Shown piece after piece: positions 1 to 6,089 of a DNA stretch of 6,089 nt. The notes below the pieces were generated by a model. That model was not told the origin of the DNA and did not search any database. It saw nothing but the letters and a program-made list of their open reading frames with translations. How positions within the stretch are numbered: position 1 is the stretch's first letter; each line of letters opens with the position of its first letter. Location of the stretch: positions 1,742 to 7,830 of the forward strand of contig PASO01000048.1 of the NCBI GenBank assembly GCA_002712135.1, written 5' to 3'. The stretch is from Gammaproteobacteria bacterium. GTDB lineage: Bacteria; Pseudomonadota; Gammaproteobacteria; Pseudomonadales; Azotimanducaceae. Made by a program: the position numbers and the translations under genes.

Positions 1-3000
1 ACTTGGGCGTGATCCGACGGATGTGGAACTGATGATGTTTGCGCAGGCGAATTCGGAACACTGCCGGCACAAAACTTTTCGTGCCAGCTGGATCGTTGAT
101 AATGCGCCACAACAGTACAGTTTGATGGAAATGATTCGAAACACTTTCGAGCAGACCAATGGAGAGGGTGTTTTGAGCGCTTATGAAGATAATGCTTCGG
201 TAATTGCAGGACCAATAGCGAAGCGTTTCTATCCGGATCCAGAAACTCGGGAGTATGCGTACAGCGAAGAAGCCGTCAATATTCTGATGAAAGTGGAGAC
301 CCATAATCATCCTACGGCAATCGCACCTTTCCCTGGTGCTGCGACGGGTTCCGGTGGTGAGATCAGAGACGAGGGCGCGGTTGGGCGCGGATCGAAGCCG
401 AAGGTAGGTCTCACGGGATATACCGTTTCCAACCTGAAGATACCAGAGCAGTTGGAGCCTTGGGAGAAAGATTACGGCAAGCCCAATCGCATTTCTTCTG
501 CCTTAGACATCATGATCCAGGCACCAGTTGGTGGCGCTACCTTCAATAATGAATTTGGCCGGCCGAATATATGTGGTTACTTTCGCACGTTCGAACAGGA
601 ATTCGGCGGTGAGGTGCGTGGTTATCACAAGCCCATTATGATCGCTGGTGGCCTGGGCAATATTCGCAACGAACATATTGAGCAGCGTCTAATCGAACAA
701 GGTGCAGTAATAGTGGTGCTGGGTGGGCCAGCCATGCTGATTGGTTTGGGTGGAGGCGCGGCGTCATCTATGGCGACGGGTGCGAGTGAAGCAGATCTGG
801 ATTTTGCCAGTGTACAGCGAGGTAATCCAGAGATTGAACATCGCTGTCAGGAGGTCATTGATCAGTGCTGGCAACTGGGCGATAACAACCCCATACAGTT
901 TATCCATGATGTCGGAGCGGGCGGCCTATCTAACGCATTGCCCGAGTTGATCAAAGATGGTGGCGTGGGTGGTCAGTTTGAATTGCGCAAAGTCCCTAAT
1001 GATGAGTCTGGTATGTCGCCGCTAGAAATATGGTGTAACGAAGCCCAGGAACGCTATGTGCTCGCCATAGCCGAAGATGACGTAGAGAGGTTTTCCGCGA
1101 TCTGCGAAAGAGAGCGGTGTCCCTTTTCGATTGTTGGTGAAGCGCAACAGGCACATCATTTAGAGGTAAATGACGAGTTGTTTGAAGATAAACCTGTGGA
1201 TCTGCCGATGGCAGTTTTGTTTGGCGAGGTTCCGACGTTGGCAAAGGATGTCTCGTCAGAGCCGATCCCCGATGAGGAGAATGGGCAGACGTTGACGCTG
1301 GATCAGGCAGCGCATCTGGTGATGGGGCATCCAACGGTAGCCTGTAAGAATTTCTTGATTACCATTGGTGACCGGACTGTTGGCGGCTTTGTCTCACGCG
1401 ATCAAATGATTGGGCCGTGGCAGGTGCCCGTTTCTGACGTGGCGGTTTCTGCCAGTAGCTATTTCGGAGTTAGCGGTGAAGCCATGGCCATGGGGGAAAG
1501 GACGCCACTGGCCCTGCTTGATGCCCCAGCTTCCGGTCGTATGGCGGTTGCCGAGGCGATAACCAATATCGCTGCTGCGAGAATAGATAAAATCGGTAAC
1601 ATCAAGCTTTCTGCCAATTGGATGGCGGCAGTCGGACATCCCAATGAAGACGCGAACCTTTATAAAACTGTTGCTGCTGTTGGTCTTGAGCTTTGTCCAA
1701 CGCTTGGCGTTTGTATTCCCGTAGGTAAGGATTCCACGTCTATGCAGACCCGTTGGCAGGAGGATAGCAGCGAGAAGACCGTGACGTCTCCGCTATCGCT
1801 AATCGTATCTGCGTTCTCGCCAGTTTCTGATATCAGGGATACTTTGACGCCACAACTTGAACGTCGCGGCGACAGCATTTTATTGTTGGTCGATTTGGCA
1901 TCAGGGAATCAGCGCCTGGGTGGCTCTCTGCTAATGCAGTGTCAGAATCGTCTCGGTGGGGTAGTTGCTGATGTCGATGATGCGGACATGTTGAGGCGAT
2001 TTGTTAATCTGCTACAACAGGAGTCGCAGCGTAACAGAATTCTTGCCTACCATGATCGGTCAGATGGTGGGCTGTTCGCTACACTCGCAGAGATGATGTT
2101 TGCATCAAGAGTAGGGCTAAGCGTCACAGTCCCTGATGATGTTCAGCCGGTCGATTTTATGTTCAACGAAGAACTTGGCGTCGTCATTCAGATTGCAGCC
2201 GATGACTTGGCAGATTTTGAGGCGGTATTTTCAGCCGAGGATATTCCTGTTCAGGTTGTTGCCACAGAATCCCGAGCTGGGATGAGTGTGAGTCAGTCAG
2301 GCAAGGAACTTATGTCCGTCGATCGCGCAACATTGCAGCGACGATGGAGCGAGACCAGTTATAACATTCAGTCCCTAAGAGACAATCCTCAGTGTGCCAG
2401 TGAAGAGTTTCAACGTATAAGTGATGAGAATGATCCCGGTTTGTCTGTAAATCTGACTTTTCATGTTGATGAGGATGTTGCTGCACCGATGATCGCCACT
2501 GGGGTTAGGCCAAGAATAGCCATCCTGCGCGAGCAGGGAGTTAACAGTCAGGTCGAGATGGCGGCCGCGTTCACTCGCGCTGGGTTTTCTGCAATCGATG
2601 TTCATATGAGTGAACTTCTTTCTGGTAAACAGGACTTTGATGAATGTAAAGGGTTGGTCGCCTGTGGTGGCTTTTCCTACGGTGATGTTCTTGGCGCTGG
2701 GGAAGGTTGGGCGAAATCTATTCTGTTCAACGATCGAGGCAGAGATGTATTTGGATCTTTCTTTGCTCGTGAAGATACATTTGGTCTCGGCGTATGCAAC
2801 GGTTGTCAGATGTTTGCCGCCCTAAAGGAGCTAATACCTGGTGCTGCGGCGTGGCCACGTTTTGTGACAAACCGCTCGGAGCAGTTCGAAGCAAGATTCT
2901 CCCTCGTTCAGGTGCTGGACAGTCCTTCGGTGTTACTGAAGGGTATGGCGGGCTCTCACATGCCGATTGCCGTGTCACACGGTGAAGGTAGAGCCGACTT

Positions 3001-3277
3001 TTCAGAATCCCAAGCACTTGCATTACTGGGTAATGGTCAGGTCTCGCTGCAGTTCGTTGATCACTATCTCGATGTCACCGAAACCTACCCCATGAATCCA
3101 AATGGCTCACCCTTGGGGGTCACCGGTGTTACCACGACCGATGGTCGTTTTACCGCGATGATGCCTCACCCGGAACGGGTCTATCGAACTTGCCAAAATT
3201 CCTGGCACCCGGTTGAGTGGAATGAAGACAGTCCGTGGATGCGGGTTTTTCGTAATGCTCGCGTGTATGTAGATTAA
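1..3277 (+). CDS. purL: Phosphoribosylformylglycinamidine synthase (FGAM synthase), 5'-truncated by window edge
   Basis: Cytoplasmic enzyme of de novo purine synthesis that converts FGAR, glutamine and ATP to FGAM. The open frame runs from base 2 to TAA at 3275-3277. It already reads [15 protein letters not shown] before the GTG at 23, so that GTG is an internal Val codon, not the start. About 1,091 residues are visible. The single-chain E. coli-type enzyme has about 1,295, so roughly the first 200 (N-terminal PurS-like domain and part of the linker) lie outside the window. Visible landmarks are the linker/synthetase motif SEHCRHK (53-73), the first ATP-site half with [10 protein letters not shown] and [11 protein letters not shown], the second half with PVGKDST (GKD at 1724-1732), and a C-terminal class I glutamine amidotransferase domain from about 2510. 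The amidotransferase domain has nucleophile Cys in GVCNGCQ (codon 2795-2797) and His and Glu in PHPE (3167-3169 and 3173-3175). The catalytic triad is intact, and I see no frameshift. Similarity to E. coli PurL is recalled, not computed. Confidence 0.98.
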   Translation, partial: LGRDPTDVELMMFAQANSEHCRHKTFRASWIVDNAPQQYSLMEMIRNTFEQTNGEGVLSAYEDNASVIAGPIAKRFYPDPETREYAYSEEAVNILMKVETHNHPTAIAPFPGAATGSGGEIRDEGAVGRGSKPKVGLTGYTVSNLKIPEQLEPWEKDYGKPNRISSALDIMIQAPVGGATFNNEFGRPNICGYFRTFEQEFGGEVRGYHKPIMIAGGLGNIRNEHIEQRLIEQGAVIVVLGGPAMLIGLGGGAASSMATGASEADLDFASVQRGNPEIEHRCQEVIDQCWQLGDNNPIQFIHDVGAGGLSNALPELIKDGGVGGQFELRKVPNDESGMSPLEIWCNEAQERYVLAIAEDDVERFSAICERERCPFSIVGEAQQAHHLEVNDELFEDKPVDLPMAVLFGEVPTLAKDVSSEPIPDEENGQTLTLDQAAHLVMGHPTVACKNFLITIGDRTVGGFVSRDQMIGPWQVPVSDVAVSASSYFGVSGEAMAMGERTPLALLDAPASGRMAVAEAITNIAAARIDKIGNIKLSANWMAAVGHPNEDANLYKTVAAVGLELCPTLGVCIPVGKDSTSMQTRWQEDSSEKTVTSPLSLIVSAFSPVSDIRDTLTPQLERRGDSILLLVDLASGNQRLGGSLLMQCQNRLGGVVADVDDADMLRRFVNLLQQESQRNRILAYHDRSDGGLFATLAEMMFASRVGLSVTVPDDVQPVDFMFNEELGVVIQIAADDLADFEAVFSAEDIPVQVVATESRAGMSVSQSGKELMSVDRATLQRRWSETSYNIQSLRDNPQCASEEFQRISDENDPGLSVNLTFHVDEDVAAPMIATGVRPRIAILREQGVNSQVEMAAAFTRAGFSAIDVHMSELLSGKQDFDECKGLVACGGFSYGDVLGAGEGWAKSILFNDRGRDVFGSFFAREDTFGLGVCNGCQMFAALKELIPGAAAWPRFVTNRSEQFEARFSLVQVLDSPSVLLKGMAGSHMPIAVSHGEGRADFSESQALALLGNGQVSLQFVDHYLDVTETYPMNPNGSPLGVTGVTTTDGRFTAMMPHPERVYRTCQNSWHPVEWNEDSPWMRVFRNARVYVD

Positions 3278-3313
3278 TTGTCTGAATGATGGACATAAGA
3301 ATGGGTATATGCG

Positions 3314-3853
3314 TTACCGTCGATCAATAATATGATCGAGATACCGGACCTCGAACGATTCCTTTAAACGATCAGCGAAATAGTGTTTCAGCGTTTCCGA
3401 AATTACGGGGAAGGCGAGCTGGTCCCAGGGAACTTCTTCTTCACTAAAGAGTTTTGTTTGCAGAGATTCCTCGCCGGCGTAGAAGTCGAGGTCCTCCAGG
3501 GTCGCACGAAAGAACATGTATACCTGTGAAATGTGGGGGAGACTAAACAGCGTATAAAGCCCGTCGATGGAGACTCTGGCGTTGGCTTCTTCCATCGTTT
3601 CGCGCATTGCACCGTTGGCCGAAGTCTCGCCGTTTTCGAGAAATCCAGCGGGCAACGTCCAGAGACCCAGGCGCGGTTCTATGGCGCGCTTGCATAATAA
3701 AACCTGATCGTTGTGTATTGGCAGACAGCCCGTGATGACTCTTGGGTTTTCGTAATGAATCACTGCACATTCTGTGCACACGTAACGCAGTCGGTTGTCT
3801 CCCTCGGGAACTTTTTGCGCAACGGCGTTGCCGCATTGATTGCAAAATTTCAT
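3314..3853 (-). CDS. Zinc-ribbon Nudix hydrolase (NUDIX family, Nudix_N_2 type)
   Basis: Predicted cytoplasmic Nudix hydrolase that would cleave a nucleoside-diphosphate-linked substrate with Mg2+; the substrate is unknown. With the start at 3853 the protein has 179 residues. An N-terminal zinc ribbon has CNQC at residues 4-7 and CTEC at 26-29. The Nudix fold follows, with LPAG leading into the Nudix box at residues 70-92: Gly70, Glu76, then RETMEE at 84-89, so the metal-binding Glu residues are present. The canonical Gly near the end of the box is Asn91 (EEANARV), a variant I recall as usual for this proteobacterial subgroup. An in-frame ATG at 3874 would add seven residues (MLGYTER). I prefer 3853 because the family normally begins MKFC just before the first cysteine pair. 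Neither start has a strong Shine-Dalgarno: a GAG lies 4 bases before the 3853 start, and an AGGAG is about 20 bases upstream of 3874. The gene converges on purL and diverges from the downstream gamma-CA-like gene. NudC (NADH pyrophosphatase) is a related zinc-ribbon Nudix enzyme, but this protein is shorter and I do not claim that function. Confidence 0.93.
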   Translation of the reverse strand: MKFCNQCGNAVAQKVPEGDNRLRYVCTECAVIHYENPRVITGCLPIHNDQVLLCKRAIEPRLGLWTLPAGFLENGETSANGAMRETMEEANARVSIDGLYTLFSLPHISQVYMFFRATLEDLDFYAGEESLQTKLFSEEEVPWDQLAFPVISETLKHYFADRLKESFEVRYLDHIIDRR

Positions 3854-3867
3854 GCGCTCAGTATAAC
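3840..3867 (+). promoter_or_regulatory. Candidate sigma70 promoter for the gamma-CA-like gene
   Basis: TTGCAA (3840-3845) and TATAAC (3862-3867) are separated by 16 bp and match the -35/-10 consensus at 4/6 and 5/6 positions. A start near 3874 would give a leader of about 46 nt before the ATG at 3920. The box pair overlaps the 5' end of the divergent Nudix gene, whose own possible -10 (TATACT on the minus strand, 3865-3860) uses the same bases. This is by-eye consensus matching only. Confidence 0.35.
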
Positions 3868-3919
3868 CCAACATAACAAGTTGCCTGTGTTATTCTCCTG
3901 CTGAAAAATTGGAGGCAAT

Positions 3920-4447
3920 ATGATCTACAGGCTTGGAGATAAGGTACCGCAGCTTAAAGGCGATTGTTTTATCGCGGACAACGCGATAGTGGTTGGTTCG
4001 GTTGTGTTGGGGCATGACGTCAATATCTGGTTTAACGCGGTTCTGCGTGGTGATAACGATGGAATCTATATCGGTGATGGCAGCAACATACAAGACGGTG
4101 CTGTTCTGCATGTGGATGACGGTTTTCCAGTTCACGTTGGTAAGAATGTAACGGTTGGACACAAAGTTATGCTGCATGGTGGTACGGTTGGCGATGAGTC
4201 GCTTATTGGAATGAACGCGGTGATTCTCAATGGCGCGAAGATTGGCAAGAACTGTTTGATTGGTGCCCACGCGCTGATTCAAGAAGGTAAGGAAATTCCT
4301 GATGGGTCTCTGGTACTTGGTTCCCCGGGTAAAGTTGTACGTGAGATAACACGGGAAGAGATAGCATTTTTTACGGTGAGCGCTGAGGGCTATTCCGCCA
4401 GGGGTCGAATGTATAACGAGCAGTTGGCGCTCGTTTCGAAAGACTGA
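3920..4447 (+). CDS. Gamma carbonic anhydrase family protein (YrdA/PaaY/CaiE-like hexapeptide-repeat protein)
   Basis: A 175-residue left-handed beta-helix protein, expected to form a trimer in the cytoplasm with metal sites at subunit interfaces. Hexapeptide-like turns (IADNAIVVGSVVLG, VHVGKNVTVG, SLIGMNAVILNGAKIG) run from about residue 18 to 135, followed by a C-terminal helical tail. The gamma-class metal ligands are present as His64 (AVLHVDD), His81 and His86 (VGHKVMLHG). The conserved Arg43-Gly-Asp45 and Gln58, equivalent to Arg59, Asp61 and Gln75 of the Methanosarcina enzyme Cam, are also present. The acidic loop carrying the Cam proton-shuttle Glu is absent, as in YrdA-type proteins, so carbonic anhydrase activity is uncertain. 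The family also includes PaaY thioesterase, so zinc-dependent hydrolysis is an alternative role. The start is well supported: GGAGG at 3911-3915 lies four bases before the ATG. The gene is divergent from the Nudix gene with 66 bp between starts and precedes the leuA leader; no terminator was seen after its TGA. Confidence 0.93.
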   Translation: MIYRLGDKVPQLKGDCFIADNAIVVGSVVLGHDVNIWFNAVLRGDNDGIYIGDGSNIQDGAVLHVDDGFPVHVGKNVTVGHKVMLHGGTVGDESLIGMNAVILNGAKIGKNCLIGAHALIQEGKEIPDGSLVLGSPGKVVREITREEIAFFTVSAEGYSARGRMYNEQLALVSKD

Positions 4448-4453
4448 TTGGGG

Positions 4454-4482
4454 TTGGATTTCCCATTTTCGTAAGCTAAAGT
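4454..4482 (+). promoter_or_regulatory. Weak candidate promoter for the leuA leader transcript
   Basis: TTGGAT (4454-4459) and TAAAGT (4477-4482) are spaced by 17 bp and match the sigma70 boxes at only 3/6 and 4/6 positions. Transcription would begin near 4489, about 27 nt before the leader ATG. Its position is right for an attenuated leuA transcript, but the match is poor. Read-through from the gamma-CA-like gene, or another start such as one using TATCTA at 4492, is possible. Confidence 0.2.
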
Positions 4483-4515
4483 TCTTGTTGGTATCTATTG
4501 AAAAGATATGCAGGC

Positions 4516-4599
4516 ATGAAAAACTCAATTAAGCAAATTTCAAGGAACAGTTCCCCGCTGTTGCTGCCTGCTGCCCTACTACTATTACTGCCGTTGTAG
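4516..4599 (+). CDS. Leucine-rich leuA leader peptide (attenuator peptide)
   Basis: A 27-codon ORF from ATG 4516-4518 to TAG 4597-4599, ending 89 bp before the leuA start. The peptide begins MKNSIKQIS and its last 13 residues read LLLPAALLLLLPL. Nine of 27 codons are therefore Leu, in runs of three (4558-4566) and five (4576-4590) plus a final TTG (4594-4596). The five-codon run is CTA CTA CTA TTA CTG, including codons that are rare in many proteobacteria. Its role is inferred by analogy with LeuL leaders of enterobacteria: translation would sense charged leucyl-tRNA and set the fold of the following RNA, with the peptide itself having no further job. I recall about four consecutive Leu codons in the enterobacterial LeuL, so this one is richer. 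The ribosome site is poor: a GAAAAGA stretch lies about 10 bases upstream and an AGG is too close to the ATG. The alternative, a small hydrophobic membrane peptide, is less likely given the position before leuA. Confidence 0.78.
   Translation: MKNSIKQISRNSSPLLLPAALLLLLPL
4545..4562 (+). repeat. Near-direct repeat copy 1 in the leuA leader, hairpin with UUCCCCG loop
   Basis: The sequence GAACAGTTCCCCGCTGTT recurs at 4622-4638 with one deletion and one substitution. In RNA, AACAG (4546-4550) pairs with CUGUU (4558-4562) around a seven-base UUCCCCG loop. The 3' arm contains the first two Leu codons of the leader peptide, so a translating ribosome would open this hairpin. Confidence 0.6.
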
Positions 4600-4621
4600 G
4601 CGGCCATCTAAAACCTACATT

Positions 4622-4639
4622 GAACGTTCCCCGCAGTTC
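4622..4639 (+). repeat. Near-direct repeat copy 2 in the leuA leader, hairpin with UUCCCCG loop
   Basis: The sequence GAACGTTCCCCGCAGTT matches copy 1 at 16 positions, with one substitution and a one-base gap. GAACG (4622-4626) can pair with C4634 and GUUC (4636-4639), with A4635 bulged, around the same UUCCCCG loop. The copy sits downstream of the leader stop and just after the CCUACA segment (4614-4619). The DNA of both copies also contains short palindromes (GGAACAGTTCC at 4544-4554 and GAACGTTC at 4622-4629), so a DNA-binding site is an alternative reading. Confidence 0.55.
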
Positions 4640-4688
4640 TAATATGAGCTCTTCCGGGTTGATTCAACAGTTATAGAGTAAAAAAATC

Positions 4689-6089
4689 ATGAGCATAGAA
4701 AATCAATCGATAGATGCATCTCGAAAGCAGATGCCATTTCGAAAATATAAACCCTTCAAGCCGATAGCGTTGGAGGATAGGACTTGGCCTGATCAGGTTA
4801 TCGACAAGGCGCCTCGCTGGTGCAGTGTTGATCTTAGGGATGGTAATCAGGCGCTCATCGATCCGATGACCCCCAACGAGAAGCAGAAGATGTATGACCT
4901 TCTAGTAGAAATTGGGTTTCGGGAAATAGAAGTGGGCTTCCCCGCCGCTTCACAACCGGACTTTGATTTCGTGCGTCGCATTATTGAGGAAGACAAGATT
5001 CCGGACGATGTCACGATTCAGGTGTTATGTCAGGCACGGGAAGAACTTATTGAGCGTACCAGTGAGGCAGTCGACGGTGCTAAGAACGTTATTTTTCATC
5101 TGTATAACTCCACCTCGAAGTTGCAACGCAAGGTAGTTTTCAACATGAGTCGTGAGGAAGTGATCAACATGGCGATTGAGGCGACTAAGGTCGTCAAGCG
5201 TTACACCGACAGGCTGGAAAAAACAGGTACTAATATAACGTTGGAGTACTCTCCGGAATCCTATACCGCAACCGAGATGGACTTCGCCGTGGATATTTGT
5301 GCTGCGGTGATGGATGTTTGGCAGCCAACGGCAGATAAGAAGGTTATTCTCAACCTGCCATCGACGGTAGAGATGGCAACACCTAATATCTATGCGGACC
5401 AGTTGGAATGGTTCATCCGGCATCTGCCAAATAGAGAAGCAGCGGTAATTAGTCTGCATACTCACAATGATCGAGGCACGGGCATCGCGGCTTCAGAGCT
5501 CGGCCTGATGGCTGGCGCGGAGCGCATTGAGGGCACATTGTTTGGTAACGGTGAACGTACCGGTAACTGCGATGTCATTACGATGGCGATGAATATGTTC
5601 AGTCAGGGTGTAGATCCAGAAATTTACTTATCCGATATGCCCAAGATTATTGCCGTATCGGAAGAGTGCACGAAGATTCCTATTCATGTGCGTCAGCCCT
5701 ATGCCGGCGAACTTGTGTTCACTGCATTCTCTGGCTCGCATCAGGATGCGATTCGTAAGGGGATGGCATTTGTTGAATCGGGTAGCGATGGTGATTGGGA
5801 AGTGCCGTATTTACCTATCGATCCGGCTGATGTCGGCGGTTCCTATCGTGAGACCGTGAGAGTAAACAGCCAGTCCGGTAAGGGTGGCATTGCTTTTATT
5901 CTGGAGAATTACTTTGGCGTGTCACTGCCACGTGCGCTGCTACTTGAATTCAGCCCAATAGTTCAGGCGCTGACTGAGCAAAAGGGCGGAGAGTTGCAGC
6001 CGGAAGAAATCTGGAAGGCATTTGTATCAGAGTTCATTGAGGCTGACGGTCCCTACAAACTAATTGACTATCAACTTCGATCAGAAGGG
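4689..6089 (+). CDS. leuA: 2-isopropylmalate synthase, 3'-truncated by window edge
   Basis: Cytoplasmic enzyme for the first committed step of leucine synthesis: acetyl-CoA plus 2-ketoisovalerate gives 2-isopropylmalate. The frame is open from ATG 4689-4691 to the last base, 467 codons with no stop. Members of this form (Pseudomonas LeuA) have about 560 residues, so roughly 90 C-terminal residues, most of the leucine-binding regulatory domain, lie outside. The DRE-TIM metallolyase barrel spans about residues 40-330. The signature LRDGNQALIDPM has Arg50 and metal ligand Asp51, VGFPAASQPDFDF follows at 82-94, and the metal-binding His257 and His259 lie in SLHTHNDRG. GNGERTGN at 286-293 holds the likely Asn ligand (Asn287). 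The subdomain motifs AFSGSHQDAIRKG (346-358) and PYLPIDPADVGG (373-384) identify the long LeuA2-type form shared with Pseudomonas and actinobacteria, not the E. coli form. The start is chosen because KYKPF lies about 20 residues in, as in relatives; its Shine-Dalgarno (AGAG, 4675-4678, 10 bases upstream) is weak. The enzyme is preceded by a Leu-rich leader peptide, so attenuation is likely on top of feedback inhibition by leucine. Confidence 0.97.
   Translation, partial: MSIENQSIDASRKQMPFRKYKPFKPIALEDRTWPDQVIDKAPRWCSVDLRDGNQALIDPMTPNEKQKMYDLLVEIGFREIEVGFPAASQPDFDFVRRIIEEDKIPDDVTIQVLCQAREELIERTSEAVDGAKNVIFHLYNSTSKLQRKVVFNMSREEVINMAIEATKVVKRYTDRLEKTGTNITLEYSPESYTATEMDFAVDICAAVMDVWQPTADKKVILNLPSTVEMATPNIYADQLEWFIRHLPNREAAVISLHTHNDRGTGIAASELGLMAGAERIEGTLFGNGERTGNCDVITMAMNMFSQGVDPEIYLSDMPKIIAVSEECTKIPIHVRQPYAGELVFTAFSGSHQDAIRKGMAFVESGSDGDWEVPYLPIDPADVGGSYRETVRVNSQSGKGGIAFILENYFGVSLPRALLLEFSPIVQALTEQKGGELQPEEIWKAFVSEFIEADGPYKLIDYQLRSEG

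Larger units (their letters stand above)
4448..4688 (+). promoter_or_regulatory. leuA leader region with alternative RNA pairings (putative leucine attenuator)
   Basis: This 241-bp gap between the gamma-CA-like gene and leuA holds a Leu-codon-rich leader ORF (4516-4599) and competing helices. Segment 2 (4596-4604, GUAGGCGGC, which contains the leader UAG stop) can form nine pairs with 4563-4571 (two of them G-U). It can alternatively form nine pairs with 4570-4579, with one bulged C. The overlapping 4595-4600 (UGUAGG) also pairs perfectly with 4614-4619 (CCUACA). The upstream and downstream helices cannot coexist. A ribosome held at the Leu codons would break the upstream helices, as in leucine attenuators. 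No GC-rich hairpin followed by a U-run lies between 4600 and 4688; no run of even three T occurs there. The final output could be Rho-dependent or translational. The weak leuA Shine-Dalgarno (AGAG, 4675-4678) can pair with CUCU at 4649-4652. Folding was done by eye; no energies were computed. Confidence 0.7.

Noticed and set aside
996..1334. Minus-strand ORF in purL, along with several other 60-100 codon ORFs inside purL, the Nudix gene and leuA
   Set aside because: All are contained in other frames of well-supported genes, with low-complexity or composition-biased translations.
23..3277. GTG at 23 as the purL start
   Set aside because: The frame continues upstream to base 2 with residues that match the conserved PurL linker region, so the gene is truncated by the window edge and the GTG is internal.
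3279..3295. TGTC/GACA inverted repeat just after the purL stop as a terminator
   Set aside because: Four base pairs with a nine-base loop and no T-run are too weak to call.
3890..4528. 212-codon minus-strand ORF across the gamma-CA-like gene and part of the leader region
   Set aside because: It is antisense to a clearly conserved metal-site protein, shows no recognisable motif, and its 5' end overlaps the leu leader; it reads as a shadow frame.
4680..4686. A-run before leuA as the T-run of a minus-strand terminator
   Set aside because: A minus-strand terminator would need a hairpin in the leuA start region and a minus-strand gene to end; neither is present.
5025..5465. 146-codon minus-strand ORF inside leuA
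   Set aside because: It lies entirely antisense to conserved LeuA catalytic sequence and resembles no family I know.
1..6089. A novel defence, mobile or biosynthetic system
   Set aside because: All complete and partial large genes are conserved metabolic or housekeeping families with intact key residues; the only non-routine signal is the leuA leader.

Overview
This window is a stretch of chromosomal housekeeping DNA, most likely from a gammaproteobacterium. The evidence is the long single-chain PurL that follows the E. coli enzyme closely, the zinc-ribbon Nudix hydrolase and the gamma-carbonic-anhydrase-like protein of types common in that class, and a LeuA of the Pseudomonas/actinobacterial form. 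The genus cannot be fixed from the sequence. No mobile element, tRNA, rRNA or CRISPR array was seen.

Layout: (1) 1-3277, + strand, the C-terminal ~84% of purL (FGAM synthase, purine synthesis), cut by the left edge. (2) 3314-3853, - strand, a complete zinc-ribbon Nudix hydrolase converging on purL with only 36 bp between the stops. (3) 3920-4447, + strand, a complete left-handed beta-helix protein of the gamma carbonic anhydrase family, divergent from the Nudix gene across a 66-bp gap. (4) 4448-4688, a 241-bp region that is not empty: it encodes a 27-residue leucine-rich leader peptide (4516-4599, nine Leu codons, eight of them within the last 13 residues counted as two runs plus a final ninth) and can form mutually exclusive RNA helices. 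(5) 4689-6089, + strand, leuA (2-isopropylmalate synthase), first 467 residues, cut by the right edge.

The functional centre of interest is parts 4 and 5. A Leu-rich leader peptide directly upstream of the first committed enzyme of leucine synthesis is the classic arrangement for ribosome-mediated attenuation, in which leucyl-tRNA supply decides whether leuA is expressed. Here the leader stop codon lies inside an RNA segment that can pair either with the Leu-codon region or with a downstream segment. No hairpin followed by a U-run is visible before leuA, so the output step may be Rho-dependent or translational. The leader also carries a near-direct repeat whose two copies can each fold with the same UUCCCCG loop. 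The other genes look like ordinary neighbours without a shared pathway.
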